A DNA stretch of 64,000 bases from Casuarius casuarius (GCA_003342895.1 PTFA01000194.1:551124-615123), one strand, 5' to 3'; positions 32,401 to 47,400 are shown, numbered from the stretch's first letter. Translations and numbers: made by a program. The notes: a model not told the origin generated them from the sequence alone.

Positions 32401-35400
32401 GACTGCCCAGAAAATCTGCAGCTGTTGTGATGCAGTGATGACAGTTTTAATAACCCACAGCTTTTGACATAAGCAAATCACATACATCTCAAAATTGGAA
32501 ACTAATTTTTACGCTTCAAAGCCTTCACAGACTAAAGATAAGTTGTGCTATGATGTGATATTCACCTATCAATTATTTTCCATCTCTGAAGTAAAACAGA
32601 ATACATAAAATCGCAAAAAAATTAAAAAAAATCATAAAGCAACCTGTATATTACTTATCTGTTCAGCTTAATACAAACCGTATTGTGCAGCTTAACTTTG
32701 AGTACAGAAACGTAAGATTTATAAAAAAGCAAAATAAACCTCTCATGAAGGTGAGGCATGAAAAACTGAGTATGTTGGGTTACAACATATGTACATACAT
32801 TGCAGGACAAAAAAAAACCCGTAACAAAACCAAACCACCAACTGAACATTCAGACTGCAAAAGTACCAAAAAATTAGGTGACGCCAAATTACGCCCCCTG
32901 TGCAACTTTAATTAAGCTGCCTTCAATACCAAAACAATATTAGGCAGCAAGATAGCTAAGCTCTGGATGACAAAGAAACTTAGGAGATGGATACTTTCTC
33001 GACCTCCCCACTACAAGGGACTTGAGATGCACAGGAGTCCACGTTTGGACACACAGAAAATGTTTCAGCTGGTTACAGAGATGCCCAGGCACATTCAGTA
33101 CCGGGGGCTTCCACAGAATATGCACTTGCATATGGTTACCTATAGCAGATGGGTACCTATAGCAGATGGGTACCTATATTCCACAGAAGGCCCAAATAAA
33201 ATGATCCCCTGCGAAGATTTCAGACCGAAGTACATTCACTCACCCAGTTTTATCTATAAACGTTGTATTCAGTATTGCAAGTGTGGAAAGTATGAAATAG
33301 GGGAGTTACACTCAGAAATTAAAGGATGTGAAACTCATTAAACTCAAAAGTGATTGTATCACTGTCCGAATACAAGGGTATCATTAGATAACTTCATATA
33401 AGCGCCAATAAATGGCTCTTAAATACATATTTTACGTTCTGAAATGAAGCCAACACATGCAGCACATCTGATTCTTTGCTTAAATTGCCAGCTACAAGAA
33501 ATTCTTAAGACGATACATTATTGAAAAATGTCTGCTATAATCCTAAACAGAAAACGCTAACACAAAGGAATTTTAAAATTACATCCCCAGATTCTGTGTG
33601 CCCATTTGTGTAAAAATTTTAAGATACATCAGACACTGTGAGGTCTTGAGGTGCAACCCTGAAACTCTTCTAATGGCTTCAGGCTGAGATCATCAGGTAG
33701 ATAGGGAATTGAGGGGAGGTCCTGGTGACCGCTCTTTAATTAGAGTGACAACTACAGGCTCGGTCTTTGTGAAAACTTGCTCTGCACACGTATATCTCAC
33801 ATGTTGAAGCCAAAAGTAGTTTACAGAGTGTCAAAAGAGAATTTCAGTTATCCCCTTCAGGCTTCCGGTTCACCTAATTTGCCACATTTTTGGATCTTTC
33901 CAGAGTAGATAACTGGGCTTCTTGCCTCGAGGGATAAGGGAATGCCATTTTCCCATCCTTTGGGAGCCAGTGCAGGTGCAACAGATGGGAACTGTAGCAA
34001 CGTGCAAAGGCTGATGAAAGAAAGTGCCTGAAACGATCTCAGAGTTGCACGAGCCACTTCTCACAAAAGATTCTCACAGTTATTTTCAGATTTCACATTA
34101 TTACATATTCACAGCCACGAGCAACAGCTAGAAGGTATTATTACCCCATGTTATCCCAAATCAGGGCTGCTTTTTCCTAGCCGTGTCAGAAAGGATTAAA
34201 GCGGCACTTTTCCGGTAGCAGCTAGTATCCTTTCCTAGCCTATATTCACTTAAGGAGATTTTCCTCAGCCAGAAGCCGGGATGCAAATTCTGACTGTGGA
34301 AGTTGGTACCTGCCTCCTAATGCTCCTCCTTGAGCCAAATTCTTGACGGACGCTGGCTTTTGCTTCTTTCATTTTCTTGTCACCTTTTTTACTTTCCAAG
34401 AGATATATCAGAAGCACACATTTTTCCTTTTGGAAAATCATTGCCAAGTCTTTCAGAATTTTCCTAAGCTCTCATCTGCCACGGCCCCTCAGTGCTCATC
34501 AGTTACGTGGAGTCTGGAAGGAAGAAGAGGAGCCAAACTTCTGCAGGAGTGAAACGAGGGTATTCATGCAGCGGGTGAAAACGGCCGCGGAGTACGCTGC
34601 TCCGGCCCGAGCAGCTACACCATGCCATCCACCCGAGTAACACAACAAAGGAGCTCTGTTAAAATGCGTGGTGACCTCCTGAACGAGCACAGGAGTCAAG
34701 AAACATCTGCTCTAGTCCTATTTTGAAAATGAAAGATAATGTGGCAATAAAAGCTGTATGATTTAATGTCTGAGCTCTGCTAAACCTCTCCATCCTGCCT
34801 GACTCCCGTCCCCTCCTTCCCCCGAGCGAGGCTGCTGAAGTGCATCAGCAGCAGGAAGACAGACGTACAGCAAGTGCCCAACCTCATAAGCAGAACTGAA
34901 ACTGTAGCCAGCGACCACTGCCCACAGTAACACTATAAATCTGTGTATCTGTCCTCTTCTACACACCTTGCTCCTGCAAGCCACTCAGGTGACAACGGAG
35001 AGGAAGCCAAGCTATTGCTTCGGTGGCTATTTAATCAGGACAGGATAATCGAGTTTTAGGTGAATGCCACCAGACCGGGAACCCAGAGACGGCAGAATAG
35101 AGAACTTTTGAATCGCAGAGGGAGAGCGGAAAGAACAAGATTTTTTTCCAGTTAGCTTTGCAGGCAGATTCCAGGGTCTTCAGGATCCACAGGAAATTCA
35201 GAAGTGAATCTCTCTTGAACCTTGACCACGCTGGTGAATAAACTGATTTTTTCTTTTTTTTTTTGAGAGTTGTTGTTCTGTTGAACTTCACGTGAACTTA
35301 TTAATTGCTGGACTATATCGTCCCACTGAGTTATTACATTTACACTGTTAATAGGTTCTATTAATGTCTGAGTTCATCTTCAGGCCGTGGGTCATTAACT

Positions 35401-38400
35401 GAGGCATGCTTTGCATTGTGGCCTATTTTTCATGAAAGGCTTATTAAGAAAGACAGAGACTATCAATGTTAATGCCATTTGCTTTTCAAGAATCTAATGA
35501 GGTCATTAGTTTCTGTGTTTAATTGAAGTGCCAAATGCAGGCATAGGAGATAAAAATGCAGCCGACCTCCCCTCTGTTTCAGCCGTACGGCAGTATGTTA
35601 CGCTATTGCTCTCTCCTGTTTATTTTCGGATGAATTTTTTTTGCAGGAAATGAAGCAGGCATTCCTTTGCTCATCCGCGATACGAGACCCACGGCTCAGA
35701 GTACCTCCGAAACAGCCCGACGTGGCTTTTGCAGTAAATGCCCGTTCTCTTTGTTTAGACGACACAGGGAGCTTCTAGTGCCTGAAACCAGATGGTTGTC
35801 ATAGATTATGTAATTTTGGTTATTTCTGCAGAACGAGCTCCTACAATATTATATTCATTCTGAACACACACTATAGGAAATCACTATAAACTATTTAAGT
35901 ATGCTTCACATTTTCTGCATAAGAGAGAATTGCCTGAATCTCAGAGGAAATGTTTTTTAAAAAAATCCCTATTTTTTGCATGTATTAAATTTCTCTTGAG
36001 CAAAGGTTTGTAAATTGTTACAAAGATTGGCAACCTACGCCAGCTGCCCGCCTTCATGAGCAACAGTACATAAAGATGAGTGTAACTTTTTATTGCTCAT
36101 CTTGTATCACGCTGACTTTCATCTCACAGTGCAGGACATTGTTTTATACACAGTTCCTTTTTCTCCCCTTTGGCAAGATAAAAATCTATGAATTTTACAA
36201 TGTTTTTATTATACACTGAACTTTCTTACTACAATATTTCTCACTATAAAGTCAGCTCTGATATTGTATCACATCAGTGCAATGGAGCTTTGTAGCACAA
36301 AGTACACATAGCCCTGGGACACAAGCCATAATGCGAGAGAAAATGATTTAGATCCGAGAGATACAATGTGTGGGATTTTGTGTTGTAAATCCCATACTGA
36401 AGAGAAGTTTTGCTCATTCACATTTAGCATGTATCCATCATAGACTTCAAATAAAATTACACTGAGAACATTTATATATCTGTATGCCCCTAATGAAATC
36501 TAAATATAGACCGTGCTTCATTCAGACTCCGTCACATGCTCAAAACATTTAATAACATAGTCCGACACCTCCAGGCTAAGGGAGGAGGCAAATAAGTTTT
36601 TGTTTCCTGTTTCACAGATCCTTTCACCTCTAGGTATTCGTTCCAGAAGGATACTAATCCTAGCAAATGATTTTAAAAAAAATCATTAATGTTTGCAATT
36701 ATATATCACCAAATCTAAAGAACTCAGTGTTGCTTGCCAACTAGTTTTATATATATTTTAATAAGTTCGAAAGTGCAAAATCAAGCCTCAATCATCAAGT
36801 CCTATTATCCAGCTTATTGCAAACTTATTTCACTTTTTAAAGACTGAAATTAGGCAGAAACCATTAAAAAAAAAAAAAAAAAAAAGCTTTCTTACAAGCG
36901 TCATCTTGCTCTCAGCCAAGATACTAACCTGTTGGGGGTTTACTGCTCCCAGAGTCAGGTCTAGGCTAACTCAGAAAACTGAAAGACAACATAGGCCAAT
37001 GTCAAAAGGCAAAATGCCACAGAAAACTGCCCAAACAAAACACACCATCAAAAAAGGCATCTGGAAAAGGTAGAACACATATCGGATAAGCTGGGGTCAC
37101 CATGAGAAAAACTGGGAAAGACCCAACTTAAGTTTTAAACTTGAACCTTTGTGAGGATACAACTCAGGCAACAAACAGGGGAACAGGCCAATAAAGAGAG
37201 TGGTTACACAACTCCGCACTTGAAAGTTCACACAAAACCTTATTAACAGTGCCACCGACCGAAAGCCAACAGGAAGAACGGCGAGCCTGACTTCTTCGAA
37301 CGAGACAAGAAAGGCGCCAATTTGGACATGCAAACGGCACATCTGAAACAGCTTACAGCATTTCCACATTCTCACAGTGTGTTGTAATTCAGGGTGCTCA
37401 TGCCCCACAACCTTGTAGATCTGAATAAGCAACAGCTTGCAGTAAATTCTGAACAAACTCATTTCCAAGAATAAAATGTTTTCCCACAGATACAAGCAAC
37501 AACCTTCCAAGAGTTCTAGCATCCCGTGATGCCTGGCTGAAAAGTTTGCTACTAAGTGCCAAAACGATCATGCACAACAACAGGAAAAAGAACTTACATT
37601 TAAATACCAATAAAAGGAAAATAATTTATCTCAGATTTGTTTAAAAAATCCAGAGAGGATCTTCTCTTTGCTTTGGATGAGTGTTTCAGAGTTGAATGAC
37701 TTTATGTATATATACGCATAAATATAGAAAGTATATATACATATATACTATATATACACACACACATACACTATACATACATATATATAAAGATCTATAG
37801 TGACATTAACCATGAGTATGATGCTCAGCTGGTATGCTACAGTATTTACAGTAACACAGTAATATAGTAATTTATAACTAAAATATGCACATAAAAATAT
37901 GATTAGTTTTACTAGTCACTTCTCCAGAGCCATACAAGCAGGACTGACTGAAAAGTGTATTTATCTTGTTAATTAATAAGAAAATGTTTTACTTAATTAC
38001 CACTGTGATTCTGATGCAGGACTTAAATGAACAGTATGACTTACATGACTTTTCATTAATAATAATACACAGGAAGAGAAAGAACCATTTTTGTTGTTAT
38101 GACTCAGGCTCAGCTTGCAGGACTTGCGATCAGGAAAAGCATCTTTGATGGCTAAGATGAGCATGCAGAGGAATCACCTATCAGCAGTTTAACATCATTT
38201 TCTTTTAGGGTAAAACAGCACTGTAAAAGCAGTAGGCAATGACTTACATGGAAGCACCTCAGATAATTACTCCTAAACATCCACAGGTATTTTTCAAACC
38301 TCACTATTGATGATTTAGATGATTTAAACCTTTCAAAATAGGCAAATAAAATATATGAGGGTGGCAAATTATCACATCAGAGGTTTAGTTTTCATTAATT

Positions 38401-41400
38401 TTTCTGAAGTAGGCTTTTGTTGGTATTACAAAAGGGTCTGTTTACTTTTTTCAAACTAAGATAGTTCTTTTTGAAATTAAACTTTAAAATTAGAAAATAC
38501 ATTTTCTTTATCATGTTCCACATGGCAAGAAAATATGTGAAGCAAAACCTCATATATTAAAAACCTTGTAATACAGCTATCCCCACAAAATCACCACTGG
38601 GGTATGTTTCAGCCATACTCTAGCAATTACCTTCGAAGTGCTGAAGAAGTTACTGCTTCACTGCTTGCTTTTGCCGTGCTCAGCAGACATGATACATAGC
38701 CATACGAAGTGTTTGCAATTTACTGTGAGGCTAAAACTCAGGTGCTTTAAATAACCAGAGAGGTTATTCAGGCAGCTGATGAGCTCTCATGTGCTCAGCT
38801 ACAAAGTTTCAGTTGAGGGGATGGTAACTGGAAGTTGAGAAAATAGTATTGCTGTAATGCAATCCTCAAAACAATCCTCTTACAATACCTATCATGAAGT
38901 TATTTCTCAAGAACAGTTGCAAAGACTAAACTTCTTAGTATTTTTTTCTTGGATATAATTCTTTTCACGCAGGTCGCCCAGCATGTGCCTATATTACCAA
39001 TGGTATGACAAAGAGAACGAGTGCTGTGATATGTGACAGCTCTACAATCGTACATCCACTTCATGCCTTACCGGTAAAGACACTTGTGCCATTCGCCAGC
39101 ACTGGGCGTCCACCTTGCATGGATAGAGAGCTAAAGGCTGGAGGACCTTGCATGCACATTGCAAGTGGAGAACTTTAGATGGCAACCTGGCACGTGACTT
39201 GACTTTGGTTTGATCAGGGGGAAATACGTTTGACCGCATCAGTTCTGTGCTTAGTGCTTCCTGCAAGGCTCCGAGCAGAGAGCACACACTCACGCATTAC
39301 AGTATGTTCCTCAAAAGCAGATTACAGGGAAAAAAACCCAGGAAGCTAACCTTCCATCATCAAAATAGGCTACTACCAACATATGATACGCTTATTGTTT
39401 GGTCTTTTTTAAAAAATATTAAAACATAACTAGGTATTCTACTGCCTGATGTCTGAAAAAAGAGATTAAGCATCTCATCTTTGTTGCCAATCATCCAAGG
39501 CGAAGCTAATTTTTATGCACTACAAAAATACGCAACTTACTCCAGAACAGAATGAGTAGCAGCCTGGGGATGGTAACGGTACAGCAGGAGGCAACAGTTG
39601 ACTCGAAAGACTTCACCGCCCTTTTCGATATGCTTATAGAAAAACAGCAAATCTTCTGGAACACCCTGGAAGAGAAGCAGATATTTCAAACCAAGAAGTG
39701 ACCACCATGCATAGTTCATCAGATGGCATCTGAGTTAACATCTCACTTTCCTGCCAACTGAATAAGGTTTAACATCATTTTATTCATATTCTTTACATGT
39801 CATGCCATGAACTTACCCAATAGGTCATTATATAAATCTACCTGTAGAAAAGATAAAGCTAATAAAAAAGCAGTGCTGTTTGAAAATGAAGTACAGCTCA
39901 CCACGAGGACAGAGGTGAAGAAATAAACATCATCTCATTTTGACAGGGTTATAAAGCTTGACACAGGTTAGTCGCAAAACAGATAAATCCAACTGCTTAA
40001 CAGTTCATAAAGCCTAAAATGCTAAGTAACGCAATAATTTACTGAAGGGAATCAGTGATTTCAGAACAGTGGTGGTTTTTGCTTTAACAGTGCTTCTTCT
40101 TTGGATGCCATACACATACATATACTGGTCTCCACTTAAGAAAGGTGAATCAGGCCCTAAAATAAGAGATATGAACCTTAATAAAAAGCCTCAGAATGAT
40201 TCAAAGTCTGCAAATAAGTTTTTTTTCTTGCCACTTATTACTATGCAACATTCTTCCTAAGGGTAAGCTCTAGGAAACATAAGAAATCTCATGAGCATAT
40301 GCAAACATTTCCCATCGAAGTCATACAGTTGTCTTGCCAGAGATGCAGTGCCAGAAGGTCAATCATATGGCACATAGTATTCGATTGCATGTCATACATA
40401 TCACAAAGTATAAATCCACATTTAAATCCACCTGCCCTATACTGAAGGTGAAAAGCAGCACCTATTTACATTTTGCAATGGCCCAAATACTTGAAAAATT
40501 AAAACGTGTCTAGAATGTTCAATTTTTGAATGTTTAAATACTGATTCTCCTTTCCTCAAATCCGCTGTTTAAAAATTCACATGACTTTATCAGGCTAAAA
40601 ATCTTTGCTATGAGAACTCAGGTGTGCCAGCTAAAATACTTAGGTGTAGCATCAGTAAAAAGCTGAAAGGTAACATGACAAAGTTATAACTATATATGCT
40701 CGAGAAGGAAAAGTAAAGGAAGGGCAAGTCAGGGAAGTATATTTAGTTCTGTAGGCAGTATCACATACATGAATGTGAACAGGGGCATAAACCTCACCTC
40801 ATCTGCAGGTATTCTATTTTGACACAGAAAAATAATGAAAGTACAAGCTAAATTAAAAAAAAATTACTTGAATTTTTTCCCTGTTACTACAGCTTCTGAG
40901 TTTTTTCCATAATTAAGAAAAGGAGATTCTCTAATTGAAGTGTGGGACACAAAATCACCCTGTGGTTTCTTCTGGCCTTCTAGTTACAAGATCAATACAG
41001 CTTGGGCTCTGTTTTTCATACCCACCCACCACACTTAGTGTTCATCTCAGACACAGTTTGGACTGAGCAGCTGGGGCCAGGGAGACAAAAAAAAGCTCAG
41101 AACCTGGAAAACAAATCCAAAACACTCAAATGAACATAGGTATTTTGGAAGAAGTCAGAACCAAATCAAGCTCTACACTTTGCAGCTCCAGACTTCACTA
41201 TAGAATAGATGGACTTAAGACACTGAATTTGACCGTGCTCCCAAATTCTGAAATAAAACGGATTCTCATCTGATTGCTTGGCAAGGGCAGCTTATCCATA
41301 ATGACTGTTTTCCTTTGTAGTTACTTGTCCAATTTCTAGTTCAAGAGCTCAGGTGCGGAAGAAAACTTTTACACAACTTTGCAAAATTTATGCTTTATAT

Positions 41401-44400
41401 GAACTTATTTTGATGGTCAAAAAAGGAATCTGGGGGAGGCTGGAGAAGACAGCAACCACAACCAGCAGGAAAACAAAAGAAAAACACGTGAACTCAAATT
41501 CTTTCCATTTATCATGCAGCCATTTCTATTCTTTCCTTATTCTCAACTTCAATGGAAGACTGAGCATCAACAGCAAAGTTTAAACCTTAAGTCTATTTTG
41601 CAGTCACGCACTAGACTCTGTTAGGCTGGACACAAATTTTACAGCATATATCAGCTTCCTGCAGTAGATATATTTTGATTCAGTGATATCATTACATCAT
41701 ATACTTGCAATTCATTTTATTTTGGACATGCATTTACATTATTCATCGGTATCATTAAAAGGTATGGTAAAAAAAGAGAGTTACTACAAAAGTGAGAGAA
41801 TCTTTCCAACTGCTGTTCGGTTCTGGAGGGCTCTTCTGCTTCGCTTTAACTGGCAGACGTATTTCTGAAACAAAGTCCGTTCCGCCCAGGAACGAGCAGG
41901 TGCCTTGCGCTGCTCAGCAGCGGCCTCTCGCATTACAAAGCAGCAGCCCTGCCATGCATTTTTCAGGGGAGGAAAGATGTCGACCGTGTTATAGATCCTG
42001 CAGGGATGGGACTTCCTACGGCTCTCGGGCGTGTAAGGTTGTTGCAGTACAAGAGTTTCTTCCCAACTGAGACATATTATTGGATCCAGACGGCATTTTG
42101 AACACCAGAAATCTTTGCCAAACAACTGAACTTTCAAGGGAGAAGCTGCTTAACCACAACAGGGTATTTTGAAGTATTTTTGGAAAATTAATAGCTACAG
42201 CTAAAAATATCAATTAACAATCCAGTAATTTAGCAATAGGCTACCACAAAAAACAATTTTCAGCATGAATAAATATAATTAAGTTGCACAGGATGCATGT
42301 TACTGGACTACATAAAGACTTTTCCACATTATAGGCAAAATCCAACCCTCTGTGCTCTGCTGCACTAAGGGCTATGCACTACCGGATCAGCTTATCACCC
42401 TACTGATTACAGCTCCTAGGGAAAACTGTAATTTGCACCTGCTCTGTCCTAAGCAGCTTGCACCATTCAAATTAATAGCTCACTTTAGCTTATTGCTCCT
42501 AAACGAGTGAAGGATTTGTGTTTACCCAGTATTTTGGGCACGTATCACTTGACTGTGCTGATGCTTGGTTGTACAGATGAGGGGATGATTTTGCATATAC
42601 CATGGGATATCAAACAACCTAGCTTGAACTAAGCGTATTCCTTGTTCAGGGAGTAAGCTCTAAATATTTGACAATTCTTTCTTGCCACCTCCTTATTGCT
42701 GTTCTGGTTTCCCACTCCAAGCAGATCACTGTGCACGAAGCAGTGCTCCATGCTATAATGTACCATAGTGCTCAACACACACATTTGGCAAGCTGCAAGC
42801 CAGCTACCACCGCAACAAGCAATTCTGGTTATGATTTTTGCAGCTCCAGCATCAGAAATTAGTGCCTCATGCCCACCCTACACGCTTACCAAAAGGAGGA
42901 TGAGAATGTGGAGGGTGAGGGTACCAATCACCAATTTTTGGCTTTGAATGAAGGAGTTGCCCTCTGTGCAATGCTGTTGCTGAGCCCCTGTAACAAGTAG
43001 CGCGTGGTGAGAGATCGTGCTGTAGACCTGGGATGACCAACAGTAACTACTGCAGAAGTGCAGGATGACAAAAGTCCTTTTTTAGGTCACTTGGGTAGAA
43101 CTTATCATCAGGCTGTAGAGGCATCAACACAATATGAGAGCTGTCTTTGTACAGGAGATGTATTCTGCCACAGAATGAAGAACCCTCTGTCCCACCTTCC
43201 CTGTCTATCTCCCTTCCCTCCTTCCAGCCTTCTCTCAGTCATCCGTGACTTGCACTCTTCCCTGTCCTCTTACCCCTGCCAAGGGCTCTAGCAGGGCTGG
43301 CAGATCCTTGTGAGCAGAACCAGGGCAGATTTAAGCCTGTGCCAACCAGTCTAGCTTGTGAAAACGGGAATCTAACCCTCAAAGGTTTGTATTTGCATAA
43401 TACATGCGTTTTAACAGAAAGTGATGTACACATCAAAAAAATCTTAATTTGGGGAAAGTTGTGGAGGACAGATAAGTGAACTTTTGCCCTAAACATTTCT
43501 TGGTACATAAGATATGAACCTTGCTGCGCGCATTGCAAATTCTGCAGGAGGCCATAGCCACGGGCAGGTCATCCATTTTCGTCTGCTCCCGGCGGAAGCA
43601 GGACTGAGATGGTGTTTTTCCCATTGTACAAGCAAGCCATCTGTTTCCAGAGGAAACAGGACCGAGGTGCTATGACCACGTGGGACACACCGAGCCTGCG
43701 CCGAACCAGACCACACTGCATCATGTCCACCATGCATATGCATGAGATTTCTTGGAAACGGGCAGAGATTCTGGGACTTGGACTGTATAAAAAGGGTACC
43801 ACCCAAGCTAAGTGGAGGACCCACCCACCACCAAACAGGACCCCTCCACCGCCGAGACTCCCAAAGGAAGAGGACCAACAGGACGCCGCTGGATCCATGG
43901 GTGGTGATATCTTTCTCTCTCTCTTTCTCTCTTTTTCTCTCTCTTTTGTTGAATGTTGGTAAGATCTGTTCGAAACGTGTGGCACGGGACTTGTCTAGCT
44001 AGTTGAAGTAACCGCCATTGAATTATCATATTTGACCACATGCCTTATCTTTGTGTTAATAAATCATAAAACTGGTTGGCTGGTGTCGTTTCACCTTAAT
44101 TCAGTCCAAGGGCATCACGAACTTGGTCGTTGGTCCCAAGGGGAGGGAGGTTGTCCTAAACGACTCCTTTCGGGCTGCGACAAAAGTTTAGCCACTCCTC
44201 CTTATCTGAGACACCAGGGAAAAGCAGGCTGTAACTCGGAACACCTTTGATAACCAGATAAAAACATTACAGTAAATGTTGGGTAGAATAAGTCCAAATT
44301 TCTTTCATTCCTCAGAGGAGACTAAAATTGCTGAATAGAAAGAGTGAATCAAAAAGAAAGTAACTTTTGATTCCATACTAACCTGTTTCTCTCAGTACTT

Positions 44401-47400
44401 TGGAAAGACTTTGGAAAGTACTTTGTTGCATTGCTAATTTTTTTTTTTAACTAACTCATTTTGTACTGCACATTTTAGGGCATTAATTAGAAAAACATTT
44501 CAACACTATAGTTGCATGAAAAGCAGATCAAATGATACATATTACAGCAGTTAAGACTACACAGAAAAAATACTAAACTCAGGAGTTCAGCAACAAAGCA
44601 GAGATGTTGAGTAAATATCAAAGTACTTATGTTTCAAAATACTTATGCCAACAGCTATCCAACAGCATTTCCTCAAAGTCTTGGGCTCAGTCTTGGACTT
44701 AGAGAAATAACACATACAGAGGGCCAGGGGGCATATATGTGAACACAAAAGATATCCCATTTTAAAGGAGGGTCTCTTCAGAAACAAATGCTGCTCTGCC
44801 AGGCATTTAACTCTCTTCCTCAGCAGCAAAAACTGTTCAAAGCTTACTGCTAATGGGACTAACTACCAAGCTGCTGGAAGCTAAAACTAAATAAAAAAGA
44901 AAAATGCAGCTCATCTCCAATTTAAATGTAAAGGTGAAGAAAACTGGCAAATGAAGTAGTTTACCAAGAACTAACCATCCTTCAGTCTTTGCATAAAGAC
45001 CAGCTTTGTAGTAAATTATAGTAGTACTTTGCTAAAGAAGTTCTTCTCACTGAAATTATTTATTTCAAGAGAAATTCTTAATTGAAAATGCTCCTCAGTT
45101 TAACTTCCTCTAGGATAGTCACCAGAAGGATGCAAGCAGACTAACTCCTTATTAAATAGCTATTAATAGCTTCTCTTTGGAATTATCCAAGATGCTCTTT
45201 AAGTTTCTCTCCTGTGCAGATCCGAGTCCACCTTATGGCCCATATCCAAATGATGCCTTTAAATCGTTTTGGCTTGATTACAAAACATGAAGCCTGTATC
45301 AAAATTTACTTCATTGTTTAGAAAATCTCCACAAAATTTCTTTTATCCAAATGTACTGGCATAGAGAAATTCAGCTAAACAAAGACAACGGGAAAGTCAA
45401 ACGGAGGGGACGTGGTAAATTCCAAGTGGTATTTAATAATACACCAGCAAAAAAAGTCACTAGACGTGGGGATGGGCTGAGTTTTCAAATACCTTAAAAA
45501 GAGTAATTTATCGTTGGCTCCACCACTTTCTTTCCTTTTTAGATCAAATCCTGATCTCTGTTCAGCTTCTCAAGCCAAAAGTACCAGTGCCTGTGTTTTA
45601 TCCAGATTTTTCCCCAGAGAACCTTGATAGGTTATTTGACAGGCTGACAGTATTTTAATTCATGTTCCAAAAAACCAAATTTCTACTTAGCCTTTTACCT
45701 TCCAGGCCTTATTGTAACTGCCTGCCTTTCTGCAGGGAATGACCTGGGTGCGCTCTGGCAGAGAAAAATGGAAAAATGCATACGTTAGTCTCTAAAAGGC
45801 TACAAAGTTCTCCTTGAGCTGTGCAGCCGTGTCCTCTGCACCAAAGCGTACTTTGACACCATCTTCACGTTTGCTGTGACCTTTTATCACAGAAATAGAT
45901 CAAAACTGAGTTCCAGCCACTCTGCTCTGAACCACAGTCTGTATTCAGGAGGGCCAGTGGCTTCTAATACGCTGCTGCATCTGGGGCTCATTATGAATAA
46001 TTCCTCTCTGTTTACATGTCTAGATGAGGTTAGATCTTCAAGTCAGATGTGCCATTTTTAGTCTGCACACACTTGGAAAGGAAGGTTAAAGACAGGGGTG
46101 AGAGACTTTGGTTTTTTAAAAAAAAAGAACGTTTTCTATGTGGTCTACCTTGGAAATAGGAGGCCAAGTTTTGGTAAAAACTCAAGAGGAAAAAAGCAAG
46201 AGTGGCGTGTTATTGCCTTGGTGTCACGAATAATACTGCTTGAATAAAGCCATGACTGCACACTTTGCTGCATTTGCATGGAGTAGGGTTGGCAGGCTAG
46301 CAATGCTCATTTATACAATTCTTACTGTTTTCTAGGTAAAGCATTTACCTAAAGCAATTATCTGTACTGTTTTAGTTTAGTGCCATTATAGACAAGTGAC
46401 TAGAACAAACGAATGTGGTGGCTAAAGAAACAAGTAACGTGCCTTCCCAGCGAGCTGCACTGGGACCAGACAAGCAGGTGCACATCTGGAGGCCCATCGG
46501 AAGAATACATTTTGGTAGAAATGCATGAGGACAGCTAACTACAATTTCCCAGGGTTGATGTGGACACAAATCGAGGTGCACTCTCAAATATACATAGTAA
46601 TAATTTGCACAGATCCTAACAGATACTGTTGTCTATCACTGTGCACGGCTTTAGAAGTTGCCAACTTTAATGGCTCACACAGCTTTGAAATCTGCTATTC
46701 ATCTTATATAAGGGCCTGTAAATTTTTTCTCAGCGTAGCTTTATGTGAGGCTTCTGGACAGAGTTATGACTTTTCAACACTGTTAGCTACTAGAGGACAC
46801 CAAAAAGTATGGGAGCAAAAACAATCACGGAGATGATGTAAGTTCTGAAGGGTTTAGTAAAATCTTACTGCTTCTTTCAATAATGAAGTACTGCACTCTT
46901 TACATGTATGGTTTGTATAACTTTCAAGAAGATTATTTCCCTTGAGTTTCCTGAAAAATCAAGTCAGAAATACAGTCTATGTGACCCTCCTCCTAATAGT
47001 GGATACCATTAAAAACGTGATCCTTTCTATTAGATTATCTCAGTCTCAGCACACCACGAAGAAATAACTTGCTAAAATCAACTGCTTTCAAGTACTTCTG
47101 CTTTAACTTTTTTTTAAAACATTGGTGATCCCTTTAGCTCTGCTTGATAACAGGAGCTTTCATGCTGAAAATATTTCAAACTTGGGCTCTCATTATGATC
47201 ATGTATGTACAAAAATTAATCATATATTGGAGGTTGCATAAATAACATCTCTACCATTTTATTTAGGTAGCACATCAAGCATACCTGTCAGGGTTCTTGG
47301 GTACCATTTCTGAGGAAGCTATTTAGAATTTTGTTTGGATATTGCCACGGTGAAAACACACAGGGAATAAATTTCTAGTGATTGCAGATCTTGACCAGAA

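Larger units (their letters stand above)
30158..39540 (-). other. B3GNTL1: B3GNTL1 intron, 9.4 kb
   Basis: Intron containing a 17-bp tandem repeat (33137-33178), a candidate conserved regulatory block (35280-35620), a poly-A (36866-36885) and a TA/CA microsatellite (37702-37791). Open frames at 32967-33341 (+) and 37097-37522 (-) have no recognised family. Confidence 0.85.
43455..44187 (+). mobile_element. Solo LTR of an endogenous retrovirus with 5-bp target-site duplication
   Basis: The LTR spans 43460-44182 (723 bp), beginning TGTGGAGGAC and ending GGGCTGCGACA, so it has the retroviral TG...CA ends. It is flanked by an exact 5-bp direct repeat AAAGT at 43455-43459 and 44183-44187. Internal signals are in the expected order for the + strand: a TATA box TATAAAAAG at 43786-43794, a CT-rich stretch at 43909-43948, and AATAAA at 44058-44063. 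No gag, pol or env sequence is adjacent, so it is a solo LTR left by recombination between two LTRs. The intact duplication suggests a relatively young or well-preserved insertion. It lies antisense in a B3GNTL1 intron. A 5-bp duplication is compatible with several ERV classes; I cannot name the family. Confidence 0.88.

Noticed and set aside
37097..37522. 141-codon - strand frame
   Set aside because: Hydrophobic Leu/Phe/Cys-rich translation without recognisable domain, no splice context fitting B3GNTL1, and the opposite strand is almost as open.
43489..44041. Several open frames of 77-138 codons on both strands
   Set aside because: They fall inside the solo LTR; the Arg/Glu- or Ser/Leu-rich parts come from its CT-rich stretch. 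Not retroviral genes.
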